Positions 35,773 through 44,028 of a stretch of DNA of 64,000 nucleotides are shown one piece after another; within the stretch, counting starts at the first letter, position 1; the number at the start of each line of letters is the position of its first letter. The DNA is taken from NCBI RefSeq assembly GCF_026230175.1, contig NZ_CP104208.1:1426001-1490000 (forward strand). Direction: 5' to 3'. The notes beneath the pieces are model-generated. The model saw nothing but the letters and a program-made list of their open reading frames with translations. It made no database searches and was not told where the DNA came from. Origin of the DNA: Desulfovibrio mangrovi. Its GTDB lineage: Bacteria; Desulfobacterota; Desulfovibrionia; Desulfovibrionales; Desulfovibrionaceae. Both the position numbers and the translations under genes were made by a program.

Positions 35773-36396
35773 CTACTTCTTGCCGTTCTTACGTTCCCAC
35801 CAGCTCCGATCAGGGCCTATGAACCACCAATCGGTATGATCGGTCTCCGAGATGGTCTGAGCAAGCGCATTCCCCTGAGGAGTACGCAACCGCTGCAGAG
35901 CAGCCTCCATCCACTTGCCCGCATACTTGTTGCCCAGATCAAGCTCCTGTTTGAGATTGAGGATCAGATCGATCTGATCAGCATCCTGCGCAAGGCGGGC
36001 TTCCAGAGAAGTCGCTTCCTCAAGCTCATCCCACAACCCCAGCAAGGAATCTTCAAGGCCGGTACCTTCCGTGGCATGTTCAATGGCCGCACGAGGCTTG
36101 GTCGTATTATAGATGCGGTTTACGTAGTTGAAATCGCCTATCCGCGCCTCGTGGAAATCATGAAACAGACACATAAGCGCCGTATGCTCGGCATTGGCAC
36201 CAGCTTCCCGCGCCAGCACCCAGCCGATTACGGCAGTGCGGAAAGAATGCTCCGCCACATTCTCATTGCCTGTTCCCAGAAACTGATATCCGCTCCGCGG
36301 CGTCTTACGCAGCATTCCTGCCTCGAACAGGAAGTCGGCAAGGCGCGTAAGCCTCTCCCTTCCCTGCAGATTCTGCTGCGGATTGCATGCTGTCAT
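35773..36396 (-). CDS. HD-domain nucleotidase-like protein (YfbR/HDDC2 type)
   Basis: This 207-residue HD-superfamily phosphohydrolase has the metal ligands visible as H in ENVAEHSFRTAVIG, HD in MCLFHDFHEARIGD, and a later D in LAQDADQIDLIL. The arrangement and the HDxHEARxGD pattern match the 5'-deoxynucleotidase YfbR and human HDDC2. A nucleotide monophosphate substrate is therefore likely. The start is the third of three adjacent ATGs (36396), the one correctly spaced from AGGAG; a longer extension lacks family similarity. The C-terminus is basic (WERKNGKK). Single gene, divergent from arsR. Confidence 0.85.
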   Translation of the reverse strand: MTACNPQQNLQGRERLTRLADFLFEAGMLRKTPRSGYQFLGTGNENVAEHSFRTAVIGWVLAREAGANAEHTALMCLFHDFHEARIGDFNYVNRIYNTTKPRAAIEHATEGTGLEDSLLGLWDELEEATSLEARLAQDADQIDLILNLKQELDLGNKYAGKWMEAALQRLRTPQGNALAQTISETDHTDWWFIGPDRSWWERKNGKK

Positions 36397-36539
36397 CATC
36401 ATCTCCTGCGAATAATGCCCGATGAGGGCGAAATGAAGAATCTGGCTTACCCCCTTTTGCCAAAGCTGTACAGCCTGCATGCCCCCTTCCCAACTCCCCC
36501 ACCCATGCCGCCTTTCCTATTGAAGCCAGCTTACTGCCA

Positions 36540-36582
36540 TTGACAGACACAAAAGATAGTCATATTGCTATATGGCAATATG
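36540..36582 (+). promoter_or_regulatory. arsR promoter with overlapping operator
   Basis: TTGACA (36540-36545), 17 bases, TATTGC (36563-36568). The -10 is embedded in a perfect inverted repeat CATATTGC-TATATG-GCAATATG (36561-36582), just before the arsR ribosome-binding site GGAG. An AT-rich perfect dyad over the -10 is the classic ArsR/SmtB operator position, so the gene is probably self-repressed until an inducer metal(loid) binds. Confidence 0.75.
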
Positions 36583-36593
36583 GAGAAATAACC

Positions 36594-36980
36594 ATGAACG
36601 AACTAGACATCTTCACCCGCGTCACCAAGGCCATCTCCGACCCAGGCAGGGTCAAGATCCTGAAAATGCTTGAAATCCGAGAAATGTGCGCCTGCGAGAT
36701 CGTCGCAGCTTTGAACCTTGCCCAACCCACCATATCCAAGCATTTGAAGCAGCTTGTGGAAGCTGGCCTGATCGTCGCACGACGAGAGGGCTCGTGGATC
36801 CACTTCAGACTGGCAAGACGTGAGGACATGCCTGACACAGCACCAGGCACGGGACAAGACATTCGGGAGTCGACCCTCGCCTTCCTGCGCCAACACCTCA
36901 ACGGTGACCCCGCAATACGCATCCTGCGCCAACAATTGCCTGAACTGTCACCCGAAAAACTGCAATGCAACAAAGGATAA
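36594..36980 (+). CDS. arsR: ArsR/SmtB-family transcriptional repressor
   Basis: This 128-residue winged helix-turn-helix regulator has the alpha-3 metal motif MCACEIVAALN (CxC, analogous to ELCVCDL of ArsR) and the recognition helix AQPTISKHLKQLVEAG. They indicate a thiol-liganded sensor of arsenite, antimonite or a soft metal. The C-terminal extension has a single further Cys. The start is the ATG at 36594, eight bases after GGAG. It heads an operon with a permease (4 bases on) and a small [2Fe-2S] protein. The perfect dyad just upstream is the obvious operator. The inducer cannot be told from sequence. Confidence 0.93.
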   Translation: MNELDIFTRVTKAISDPGRVKILKMLEIREMCACEIVAALNLAQPTISKHLKQLVEAGLIVARREGSWIHFRLARREDMPDTAPGTGQDIRESTLAFLRQHLNGDPAIRILRQQLPELSPEKLQCNKG

Positions 36981-36983
36981 GCC

Positions 36984-38222
36984 ATGGACACCCCTAAATC
37001 TCCCTTTGCTCAGACCTCCTGCGGCTGCCAATCCCTGACTTCACAACCGGCTTCCGGAGACTTTGCCAGAAGCGCCTTCGACGCCCCGGGGTCAGCCGCC
37101 TCTGCAACATTCGGCGCTCCCCAGACGTCCACCGCCATCCCATCTGATCCGTTCAAAGGCAGTTGTGCCTGCCAAAGTCCCAAGGCACACGTGGCAGCAC
37201 AGCAAAGCAAGGGCACCTATCTTTTCGGAAGCATACTCATACTTGCATTGTGGATAGGCCTCTATATGCGACTCAACCCCATGGCCCGCGCCCTGACAGA
37301 CCTCATCCCCGGACTGGAGCGCGGCAGCCACTGGTACGAAGCCGTTGCCTTCTTCATCTACGACACCCCGAAAGTACTCATGCTGCTTGGGATCGTTGTC
37401 TTCGGCATCGGCGTGCTCAGAACATGGGTAACTCCGCAACGCACCCGCAAACTGCTGGCTGGCGACAGGGAATCCGCAGGCAATGTTCTGGCATCCCTGC
37501 TCGGCGTCATAACGCCCTTCTGTTCCTGCTCTGCAGTACCGCTGTTTCTGGGATTTGTGGCCGCAGGTGTGCCGCTTGGTGTCACGTTCTCCTTCCTGAT
37601 CGCCGCCCCCATGGTCAATGAGATAGCACTGGTACTCCTCTACGGCCTGTTCGGCTTCAAGGTGGCCGCCATCTACTTCGCCACCGGCGTAGGCATAGCC
37701 ATCGTTGCAGGCTGGGTTCTCGGCCGGCTGCATCTGGACAACTGGCTTGAGCCATGGGTCCTGCAGGTACGCAACGATGCAGAGGAACACGCCCCCCATT
37801 TCAGGGACTGGCGCGACAGGATTGACTTCGGCCTGAACGCGGTCAGGGACATCGTCGGCAAGACGTGGAAGTACATACTGGTCGGCATTGCCGCCGGGGC
37901 CGGAATTCACGGTTTTGTGCCCGAAGGCTTCATGGCGGACATTATGGGCAGCGAGGCGTGGTGGAGCGTACCGGCAGCGGTTTTGGTGGGTATTCCCCTC
38001 TATGCCAATGCCGCAGGAATCATCCCCATCGTCTCCGCTCTGCTGGGCAAAGGGGCTGCCCTCGGAACAGTTCTGGCATTCATGATGTCAGTGATTGCTC
38101 TCAGCTTTCCGGAAATGGTAATACTCCGAAAAGTGCTGACCACCAGACTTATAGCCGTTTTTGCTGTGACTGTGGGCACTGGTATTCTTCTGGTCGGCTA
38201 CCTGTTCAACGCCATCCTCTAA
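36984..38222 (+). CDS. Permease of the ArsP/YraQ (DUF318) family with Cys-rich N-terminal tail
   Basis: This 412-residue membrane protein has about ten helices from residue 78 on. It carries the family's key segment ITPFCSCSAVPLFLGFVAAG (C180, C182) and a second Pro/Asn-rich pore segment, VGIPLYANAAGIIPI. ArsP-type permeases export trivalent organoarsenicals; other members of the family move Cu or Zn. The unusual part is the polar 77-residue N-terminal tail, which holds two copies of a Cys motif, SCGCQS (C13, C15) and SCACQS (C61, C63). They could be metal(loid)-loading sites. It is co-transcribed with arsR and followed 15 bases later by a BFD-like gene. The substrate is inferred only from the ArsR partner. 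Confidence 0.9.
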   Translation: MDTPKSPFAQTSCGCQSLTSQPASGDFARSAFDAPGSAASATFGAPQTSTAIPSDPFKGSCACQSPKAHVAAQQSKGTYLFGSILILALWIGLYMRLNPMARALTDLIPGLERGSHWYEAVAFFIYDTPKVLMLLGIVVFGIGVLRTWVTPQRTRKLLAGDRESAGNVLASLLGVITPFCSCSAVPLFLGFVAAGVPLGVTFSFLIAAPMVNEIALVLLYGLFGFKVAAIYFATGVGIAIVAGWVLGRLHLDNWLEPWVLQVRNDAEEHAPHFRDWRDRIDFGLNAVRDIVGKTWKYILVGIAAGAGIHGFVPEGFMADIMGSEAWWSVPAAVLVGIPLYANAAGIIPIVSALLGKGAALGTVLAFMMSVIALSFPEMVILRKVLTTRLIAVFAVTVGTGILLVGYLFNAIL

Positions 38223-38237
38223 CCATGGGGCACGCAT

Positions 38238-38483
38238 ATGACCACCTGCATGGAAGACATTCTGGAAGCCGGAGATGAAGCGACCGTCTGTTATTGCAAT
38301 CAGGTGAACAAGAAAGAGCTGGTGAGCCTTATCCGTCAGGGAAACACCGATCTCGGAGCCCTCAAACGCCTCATCGGAGCCGACGGCAACCGTTGTGCAG
38401 AACTGTCCCCGCGCGGACGCTGCTGCACACCGGAAATCGTCCGGCTGCTGCGCCATGAAAAAGGCATGCTTCCCATGGCATGA
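38238..38483 (+). CDS. BFD-like [2Fe-2S]-binding protein
   Basis: This 81-residue protein has Cys at 18, 20, 53, 62 and 63 (VCYCNQVNKKEL, NRCAELSPRGRCC). The CxC, about 32 residues, then C and CC resembles bacterioferritin-associated ferredoxin and NirB/NasA-type Fer2_BFD domains, with a slightly wider final spacing. It probably holds a [2Fe-2S] cluster. It is third in the arsR operon. A redox or thiol protein next to an ArsP-like permease could reduce or deliver the exported species, but this is inference. The ATG at 38238 has GGGGCAC upstream, a weak site. Confidence 0.8.
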   Translation: MTTCMEDILEAGDEATVCYCNQVNKKELVSLIRQGNTDLGALKRLIGADGNRCAELSPRGRCCTPEIVRLLRHEKGMLPMA

Positions 38484-38508
38484 CGCAGACCAACTCCTGC
38501 ATGAAAAA

Positions 38509-38531
38509 GCCCCGCAAAAGCAGGGCTTATC
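38509..38531 (+). terminator. Hairpin after the arsR operon
   Basis: AAGCCC-CGC pairs with GC-AGGGCTT with one mismatch and an AAAA loop, followed by ATCTATTTCTT. It also lies just past the convergent DUF2238 gene. Confidence 0.6.
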
Positions 38532-38554
38532 TATTTCTTGTCGTAAAAGAACGG

Positions 38555-39163
38555 CTAACGGCTACCCCACCGTTTTCCGCCCCACCAGAAAAGCACAAGC
38601 GAGAATATGGCGCCAAGGGTATCCGCAAGCATATCCTTCTGGGCATCCCAGATATCGCCCTGACTCCCCAGAAACTCCACGCCCGCATTTCCCCCCTCAG
38701 CCACGGCATACCACCACTCAATGATCTCGTACCCAGCTGCGATGGACATAATGAAGAAGAGACCGAACAATGTGGTCACGATGGGACCTGCCAACTTACG
38801 GCGGATAAGCAATTCCGCGATGGCGTAAGCGTAAAACCCAACGGAAAAATGCCCTATTCGATCAAAGTGATTGCGCTCTGCTCCAATAAGCTCGGAAAAC
38901 CAGCCAAACGGAACATTGGCAAAGGTGAAATGCCCGCCTATGGTGTGCCAGAACAGCCAGACCGCCATAAGCCCGTAGGCCACGTTGGAAAAGCGGAACC
39001 GGTGATAGGTTGCCGCCAGCAAAAGGAAGACAAAGGCCACAGGAATAACCTCAGCAATCCACACATCACGGGAAACTGGATTAATCGCGAGAAGTCCGAA
39101 AAAGAGGGCGAACACGCCCCCGAGAACCAAAGGAAAATTGTCTGACGTTACGGTAAGTCGCAT
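38555..39163 (-). CDS. DUF2238 (YjdF-type) membrane protein
   Basis: This 202-residue polytopic membrane protein has six predicted helices. Conserved polar residues lie between them: HTIGGHFTFANVPFGW, NHFDRIGHFSVGFYAYAI, AAGYEIIEWWYAV, and the ending GDIWDAQKDMLADTLGA. These His, Asp and Glu positions are the DUF2238 signature; the family's function is unknown. The start is the ATG at 39163; an upstream in-frame stretch (MENTARLLCPH) has no family similarity. Single gene, convergent with the arsR operon. Confidence 0.85.
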   Translation of the reverse strand: MRLTVTSDNFPLVLGGVFALFFGLLAINPVSRDVWIAEVIPVAFVFLLLAATYHRFRFSNVAYGLMAVWLFWHTIGGHFTFANVPFGWFSELIGAERNHFDRIGHFSVGFYAYAIAELLIRRKLAGPIVTTLFGLFFIMSIAAGYEIIEWWYAVAEGGNAGVEFLGSQGDIWDAQKDMLADTLGAIFSLVLFWWGGKRWGSR

Positions 39164-39271
39164 TGACACCTGCCTGTTTGGAAAAATCAGTTTGAGGCAC
39201 TCTGCATCAGCATGCGGACAAAGTAAACGGGCTGTGTTCTCCATGCCCATCAAAAGCCGGATACTTTGCCA

Positions 39272-39298
39272 TAGAAAAGGGCCGCCTTGCGGCGGCCC
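39272..39298 (-). terminator. Rho-independent terminator after flagellin
   Basis: GGGCCGCC (39279-39286) pairs with GGCGGCCC (39291-39298) with a TTGC loop. On the minus strand TTTTCTAT follows. It lies 43 bases beyond the flagellin stop. Confidence 0.88.
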
Positions 39299-39340
39299 AG
39301 GATTTCGGAGTCTGAACTCCCACCCCCCATGTGGTGGATG

Positions 39341-40234
39341 TTAGCCACCGAGGAGCTGCATGGCCATTCTGGGCAGGCTGTTTGCCTGAGACAGCATGGC
39401 GACTGCGGCCTGAGTGAGAATCTGCTGACGAACGAATTCCGTCATTTCGGAGGAAACGTCTACGTCGGAGATTCGGGATTCTGCAGCCTGCAGGTTTTCT
39501 GCCTGGATCTGCAGGTTGGAAATGGTGTTTTCCAGTCGGTTCTGCAGAGCACCAAGGTTGGCGCGGATCTTGTCCTTGGAGATAATGGCGTTTTCGATAC
39601 CTACCAGAGCCTGCTGAGCGGCAGACTGAGTGGAGATGGAGTATCCCTTGTTGGCAGCGTTAGCCTGGTTGCCAAGGCCGAGAGCGGAAGCGGTGGCGGT
39701 ACCGATCTTGATGTAGTAGTAGTCTTCCGCACTGTCGTTCTTGGTACCGAAGTGGATCTTCATCTTGCCGGTTGCCTGCAGAGCGGAACCGGAGTGGGTG
39801 TCGCCGGACAGGTTACCGTTGAGCAGATGAATACCGTTGAAGTCCGTTGCGTTCGCGATACGGGTAATTTCCGATGCCATTGCCTGATATTCGGAGTCGA
39901 TGATCAGACGCTGGTCAGAGGTGTACGTACCGGTTGCGGCCTGTTCTGCCAGTTCCTTCATGCGGATGAGCTTTTCGTCGATAACGGAAAGCGCGCCGTC
40001 CGCAGTCTGGATCAGCGAGATAGCGTCGTTGGCGTTACGTACGCCCTGGTTCAGAGCGGAAATATCGGAACGCATGAGTTCACGAATCGCCAAGCCGGCT
40101 GCGTCATCAGCAGAGGTGCCCACACGCAGACCTGAAGACAGGCGGCGTACGGAGGTTGAAAGGTTGCCGAAAGAGGTGCCCAGGTTACGAGCAGCGTTCG
40201 CGGCCATCATGTTATGATTTATCACCAGAGACAT
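39341..40234 (-). CDS. Flagellin
   Basis: This 297-residue filament protein is exported through the flagellar type III apparatus. The conserved N-terminal D0/D1 (MSLVINHNMMAANAARNLG, LSSGLRVGTSADDAAGLAI, NANDAISLIQTADGAL) and C-terminal D1/D0 (ENTISNLQIQAENLQAAESRISDVD, QQILTQAAVAMLSQANSLP) are intact. The variable middle is short (about 90 residues), so the surface D2/D3 domains are small. GGGAGGAATATT precedes the ATG. Single gene with a strong terminator. No chaperone fliS or cap fliD is adjacent. Codon use is strongly biased, consistent with very high expression. Confidence 0.96.
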   Translation of the reverse strand: MSLVINHNMMAANAARNLGTSFGNLSTSVRRLSSGLRVGTSADDAAGLAIRELMRSDISALNQGVRNANDAISLIQTADGALSVIDEKLIRMKELAEQAATGTYTSDQRLIIDSEYQAMASEITRIANATDFNGIHLLNGNLSGDTHSGSALQATGKMKIHFGTKNDSAEDYYYIKIGTATASALGLGNQANAANKGYSISTQSAAQQALVGIENAIISKDKIRANLGALQNRLENTISNLQIQAENLQAAESRISDVDVSSEMTEFVRQQILTQAAVAMLSQANSLPRMAMQLLGG

Positions 40235-40324
40235 AATATTCCTCCCTGAATATTTGTGTCACCAAGGCGGTAGCCCTATGCTCGGCCGCATCCATGCAGC
40301 CTTGTCCGCCAATGCTTGCAGTAC

Positions 40325-40351
40325 TGATCGACCCGTCTTCAGACTTCTTAA
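40325..40351 (-). promoter_or_regulatory. Candidate sigma-28 (FliA) promoter of flagellin
   Basis: On the minus strand TTAAGAAG (40351-40344) is followed after 11 bases by GTCGATCA (40332-40325). It resembles the FliA pattern TAAAGTTT-N11-GCCGATAA at about 10 of 16 positions, about 90 bases before the ATG. A sigma-54-like GG/GC pair nearer the gene has wrong spacing. Confidence 0.35.
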
Positions 40352-40630
40352 GGGGTGTTAAGAAAAAAAGTCATTTCAAAACACACAGCACAGCCAGCAA
40401 GCATCATTATACAAATCAGCCCAGTACGAGCACATACCTGCTGACAAGCGAAATGCATGGCTCACAACACCAAAGGCCGTAACCATCTTTACCTCCCCCG
40501 AAACCATATGCCGCTGCACGCGTTCCCTTTCTTGCCCTGTCCGTACCAATCATATACAACCCCCAGCCCATACGGCATAATCAGTCGGAGCCGTCAAGAC
40601 ATCCCAACTGCCCAACAGAAAGGAATCATC
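40352..40630 (+). other. panB upstream region, no feature recognised
   Basis: Between the flagellin promoter candidate and panB I see neither a convincing promoter nor a structured leader, beyond AAAGGA six bases before the panB ATG. In-frame extensions of panB into this stretch are unlike the family. Confidence 0.4.
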
Positions 40631-41482
40631 ATGAGCAAGCACACACAAGACGCCCCCACCGTTACTTCAATGACCGTCCGGTCCGCCAAGGAAAAGCGCA
40701 AACTGACCATGCTCACCGCATATGACTACTCCTCCGCCACGCTGGTGGACGAGTGCGGCATAGACATGATTCTCGTCGGCGACTCACTGGGCATGGTCAT
40801 GCTCGGACGCGATGACACCATCAGCGTCACCATGGACGAAATGATCCACCACTGCAGAGCCGTAACCCGCGGAACACATCAGGCCCTGGTCATCGCCGAC
40901 ATGCCCTTCATGAGCTACGAGCCCGGCGTGGAAACAGCCATGAAGAACGCTGCGCGTCTGTTTCAGGAAGGCAACGCGCGCGCAGTAAAGCTGGAAGGCG
41001 GACACGAGGTGGTGCCCCAGATCACGGCACTGGTGAAGGCTGGCATCCCGGTCGTGGGTCACATAGGCCTTACTCCACAGCGCGTCGCAACGCTTGGCGG
41101 ATTCAAGGTGCAGGGAAAAACAGCCGACGCTGCCATCAGACTCATAGAAGAAGCCAAAGCCCTTGAGACGGCTGGTGCCTTTTGCATTGTGCTGGAAGCC
41201 ATCCCTTCAAGCATAGCAAAACGCATCACCGAAGCCGTAACCGTCCCCACCATAGGCATCGGAGCAGGAAAGGATTGCGATGGGCAGGTTCTGGTATTTC
41301 ATGACCTGCTCGGCCTCTTTGACAGATTCGTTCCCAAGTTCGTCAAGCAATACGCAAACCTGAGGGAAATCGCGGCCAAAGCCATCACCGAATACAAGGA
41401 AGAGGTGGAAAGCGGTGCCTTTCCTGCGCAGGAGCATGGCTTTACCATGCCCAAGGGAGAAGAAGACAAGCTGGAATCGTAA
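40631..41482 (+). CDS. panB: 3-methyl-2-oxobutanoate hydroxymethyltransferase
   Basis: This 283-residue TIM-barrel enzyme adds a hydroxymethyl group from methylene-tetrahydrofolate to ketoisovalerate, making ketopantoate for coenzyme A synthesis. Motifs: MTVRSAKEKRKLTMLTAYDY, ILVGDSLGMVMLG, IADMPFMSYEPG, KLEGGHEV, VVGHIGLTPQR, AFCIVLEAIP and TIGIGAGKDCDGQVLVFHDLLG (in two parts). The start is the ATG at 40631. panC follows 870 bases downstream on the same strand, but a convergent gene lies between them. Two pantothenate genes are therefore adjacent but interrupted, and no panD is seen. Confidence 0.97.
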   Translation: MSKHTQDAPTVTSMTVRSAKEKRKLTMLTAYDYSSATLVDECGIDMILVGDSLGMVMLGRDDTISVTMDEMIHHCRAVTRGTHQALVIADMPFMSYEPGVETAMKNAARLFQEGNARAVKLEGGHEVVPQITALVKAGIPVVGHIGLTPQRVATLGGFKVQGKTADAAIRLIEEAKALETAGAFCIVLEAIPSSIAKRITEAVTVPTIGIGAGKDCDGQVLVFHDLLGLFDRFVPKFVKQYANLREIAAKAITEYKEEVESGAFPAQEHGFTMPKGEEDKLES

Positions 41483-41503
41483 AGCAGGGCCCTTTACAAC
41501 CGG

Positions 41504-42073
41504 CTAACGGGGCTCCATGAGAAAAATGGAGGCAGGTTCTATAAGCAGCAGGTGCGAGGGAGAAATATGCTCCCGCTGCGAAACAAAGCCGTACCTGTCG
41601 ATAAGGTGCACGGCTGTATCCTCCATGCTGGCGTCAAAAAGAAAAAGGGTGTCGCCCATGATCCTGTCTGCTGTAGTCCAGTGACAGACCACCGGCTCAT
41701 CCCTCACCGGCATGAAACGCTGAAAACGGAAAACAGCCGTACGACGGGGCTCTGCCTGTATCCAGTCATTCATCCCCGCCCATATGTCTGATGGATGTGC
41801 ATATGGCGAACCAGTCCAGGGACGATGGAAACGAACCGGAAAAAGCTCCCTGCCGTATTCGGCAATCAGCCACTCCACCAGCCAGACATAGTCCGTCCGA
41901 TTCCATACCAGGTCATCCCACTGGTCGGGCAGTTCCACCGGCACCCTCGTAAGCAATTCACTCAACACCTTCTTCCCCTGCCACGCAGACATGGCATGAA
42001 GCAGTTGAAAGGCATTCAGAACCGCATACACCGCGCAAAAGACATCCAGTTTTCCCTGATAAAATGGACGCAT
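41504..42073 (-). CDS. Putative papain/C39-fold cysteine protein between panB and panC
   Basis: This 189-residue protein starts at the ATG at 42073 with AAGGAG six bases upstream. I do not recognise the family by name. A Gln-Gly-Lys-x-Asp-x-x-Cys-Ala segment (YQGKLDVFCAVYAVLNAFQ, C13) at the N-terminus looks like the active-site helix of papain-fold or C39-like peptidases. A later CHWTTADRIMGDTLFLFDAS supplies a His (H131) and an Asp (D147) in the order expected for a Cys-His-Asp triad. There is no signal peptide, so a cytoplasmic peptidase, amidase or inactive relative is possible. It is convergent with panB (22 bases apart) and divergent from panC. Confidence 0.7.
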   Translation of the reverse strand: MRPFYQGKLDVFCAVYAVLNAFQLLHAMSAWQGKKVLSELLTRVPVELPDQWDDLVWNRTDYVWLVEWLIAEYGRELFPVRFHRPWTGSPYAHPSDIWAGMNDWIQAEPRRTAVFRFQRFMPVRDEPVVCHWTTADRIMGDTLFLFDASMEDTAVHLIDRYGFVSQREHISPSHLLLIEPASIFLMEPR

Positions 42074-42353
42074 GGCGTTCTCCTTGCCCGAAACATACTC
42101 CAGACTAATCCTGCAAGGCAATGCATCAGATATATTCCTGCCGAGTATCGCCTGATAGCGCTCTGCGATAAGTGGACTCCGTCAGGCTGGCAAAATTTCA
42201 GCAATCCGTTATCATCCGTATCCCGCAACGCGCACACGGCCAAATGCAACACGAAATTATTCATAAATACAGCACATTAGGCTGCAAGCTTTTTTCTGGA
42301 CAAAGATTACTATGCAGGCTATATGCTACACAACCATATGCGGATAACTTGAT

Positions 42354-43211
42354 ATGCAGATAATTACAGATCCTTCCGAGCTTCAGAATTGCTGCCTCAC
42401 ATGGCGCATGCAGGGGTTGAAGACAGCACTCGTTCCTACCATGGGCTATTTTCATGCAGGCCATGAGAGCCTTATGGCATGTGCCCGTTCCGCTGCCGAC
42501 AAGGTCATTCTTACTCTCTTCGTCAACCCCACGCAGTTTGGTCCGAACGAAGACCTTGCCGCCTACCCGCGCGACCACGAGCGGGACATCGCTATAGCAA
42601 AGGCACAGGGTGTGGACGTGCTTTTCCTGCCGGAAGCTGGCTCCATGTATGCTCCTGATCATGCCACCTGGGTAGAAGTTCCCGAGCTGGCGCAGGGGCT
42701 GTGCGGTCTCAGCCGCCCCACGCATTTCCGCGGGGTGTGCACAGTGGTTATGAAGCTCTTCATGCTTACCCTGCCCTCTCTGGCTGTTTTCGGTCAGAAG
42801 GACTGGCAGCAGGTAGCCATTATCAAGCGTATGGTACGGGATCTCAACGTTCCGGTGCAGATATTGCCAAGCCCCATCGTACGCGAGCATGACGGACTGG
42901 CGCTCAGCTCCCGTAACGTATATCTTACCGAATCGGAACGGGCGCAGGCTCCGGCCATTCAATCCAGCCTGCGGCTTGCAAAAAAGCTCGTTTCCGAAGG
43001 AACAATGGAAATTTCTGTCCTTGCCGAAGCCATTCGCGCCCACTGGGCAGCCAACCTGCCGGACGGAGAGGAAGATTACCTTTCTTTCGTACATCCGGAC
43101 ACACTGGCCCCGCTCTCGCGCATAGACGGCCCTGCCCTCTGCGCAGTAGCTGTTCGCCTCGGCAAGGCGCGACTGCTTGACAACATACTGCTGACCGAAG
43201 GTACCGCATAA
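42354..43211 (+). CDS. panC: Pantothenate synthetase
   Basis: This 285-residue nucleotidyltransferase-fold ligase joins pantoate and beta-alanine using ATP. Signatures are LVPTMGYFHAGHESLM (the HxGH site; GALHxGH is usual, here GYFHAGH), FVNPTQFGPNEDLAAYPR, HFRGVCTVVMKLFML, AVFGQKDWQQV and ALSSRNVYLT. The Leu-to-Phe change within the HIGH-like motif leaves both His. Length is normal. It is separated from panB by the convergent Cys protein and lies 106 bases before the DUF502-metK pair. Confidence 0.96.
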   Translation: MQIITDPSELQNCCLTWRMQGLKTALVPTMGYFHAGHESLMACARSAADKVILTLFVNPTQFGPNEDLAAYPRDHERDIAIAKAQGVDVLFLPEAGSMYAPDHATWVEVPELAQGLCGLSRPTHFRGVCTVVMKLFMLTLPSLAVFGQKDWQQVAIIKRMVRDLNVPVQILPSPIVREHDGLALSSRNVYLTESERAQAPAIQSSLRLAKKLVSEGTMEISVLAEAIRAHWAANLPDGEEDYLSFVHPDTLAPLSRIDGPALCAVAVRLGKARLLDNILLTEGTA

Positions 43212-43317
43212 GCAACCTGGCGGTTGGCAAGGCTGAAACGCACGATAGCGATTTGAAAAGAGAAGGAAACGAACAGCAGCGGCACACTGCTTAACTGCGT
43301 GTTCCGCCGGAGGTTGC

Positions 43318-44028
43318 ATGCCTCATTCGACACAGGAACCAAAGGGACTGCTGAGTGCAATAAAACGCTTCTTCAGAGTCAACCTGATTGCCGGAATACT
43401 GTTCCTGATTCCACTGGTTGCCACATTCCTGACCCTGCGGGTCGTGGTCAACTGGATGGACAAATCTCTTCTGCTGCTGCCCCCCGCCTACCGGCCTGAG
43501 GCATTCTTGCCTTTCAAGGTACCAGGCCTGGGAGCAATTCTGGTTTTCGTTATCGTACTGACAACCGGGATACTGGTACGCAACCTTCTGGGACGCAAAC
43601 TGGTGGCCCTGTGGGATGCCATAGTGGACCGCATCCCCTTTGTGAGCAATTTTTACAAGGCCGTGAAACAACTGGCGGAGACCATTTTTCACGGCCCCGT
43701 GCGGGACTTCAAACGGGTGGTGCTCATTGAATACCCGCGCAAGGGTCTGTTTACGCTAGGCTTCGTTACCGGCGTAGCAGTGGGAGAAATACAGCAGAAG
43801 ACGGAAAAGAAGGTCTTGAACGTCTTTGTCGCCACCACTCCCAACCCTACTTCCGGCTTTTATCTGATGGTGCCTGAAGAGGAAATCATCCCACTTGAGA
43901 TGAGTGTGGAAGACGCCTTCAAGGTGCTGATATCCGGCGGCATTCTCAATCCGGATGCAGCCGCAGGCAAGAAGAAATCTCAAGCGACAACTAACGCGGA
44001 AACCGCTCAGGAGGACTCCCCGCAATGA
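43318..44028 (+). CDS. DUF502 family membrane protein
   Basis: This 236-residue protein has two N-terminal membrane helices (about residues 21-43 and 69-89) and a soluble C-terminal domain. The family core is intact: [51 protein letters not shown] and [12 protein letters not shown]. The last is a conserved T-PNPTSG motif. The function of DUF502 is not established; the plant homologue is COV1-like. Its stop overlaps the metK start by 4 bases (ATGA), so the two are coupled. The DUF502-metK order may be only operonic convenience. Confidence 0.9.
   Translation: MPHSTQEPKGLLSAIKRFFRVNLIAGILFLIPLVATFLTLRVVVNWMDKSLLLLPPAYRPEAFLPFKVPGLGAILVFVIVLTTGILVRNLLGRKLVALWDAIVDRIPFVSNFYKAVKQLAETIFHGPVRDFKRVVLIEYPRKGLFTLGFVTGVAVGEIQQKTEKKVLNVFVATTPNPTSGFYLMVPEEEIIPLEMSVEDAFKVLISGGILNPDAAAGKKKSQATTNAETAQEDSPQ

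Noticed and set aside
40285-40310. Sigma-54-like GG...GC element upstream of flagellin
   Set aside because: The TGGC and TGCA boxes are one base too far apart for sigma-54, and a sigma-28-like site lies close by.
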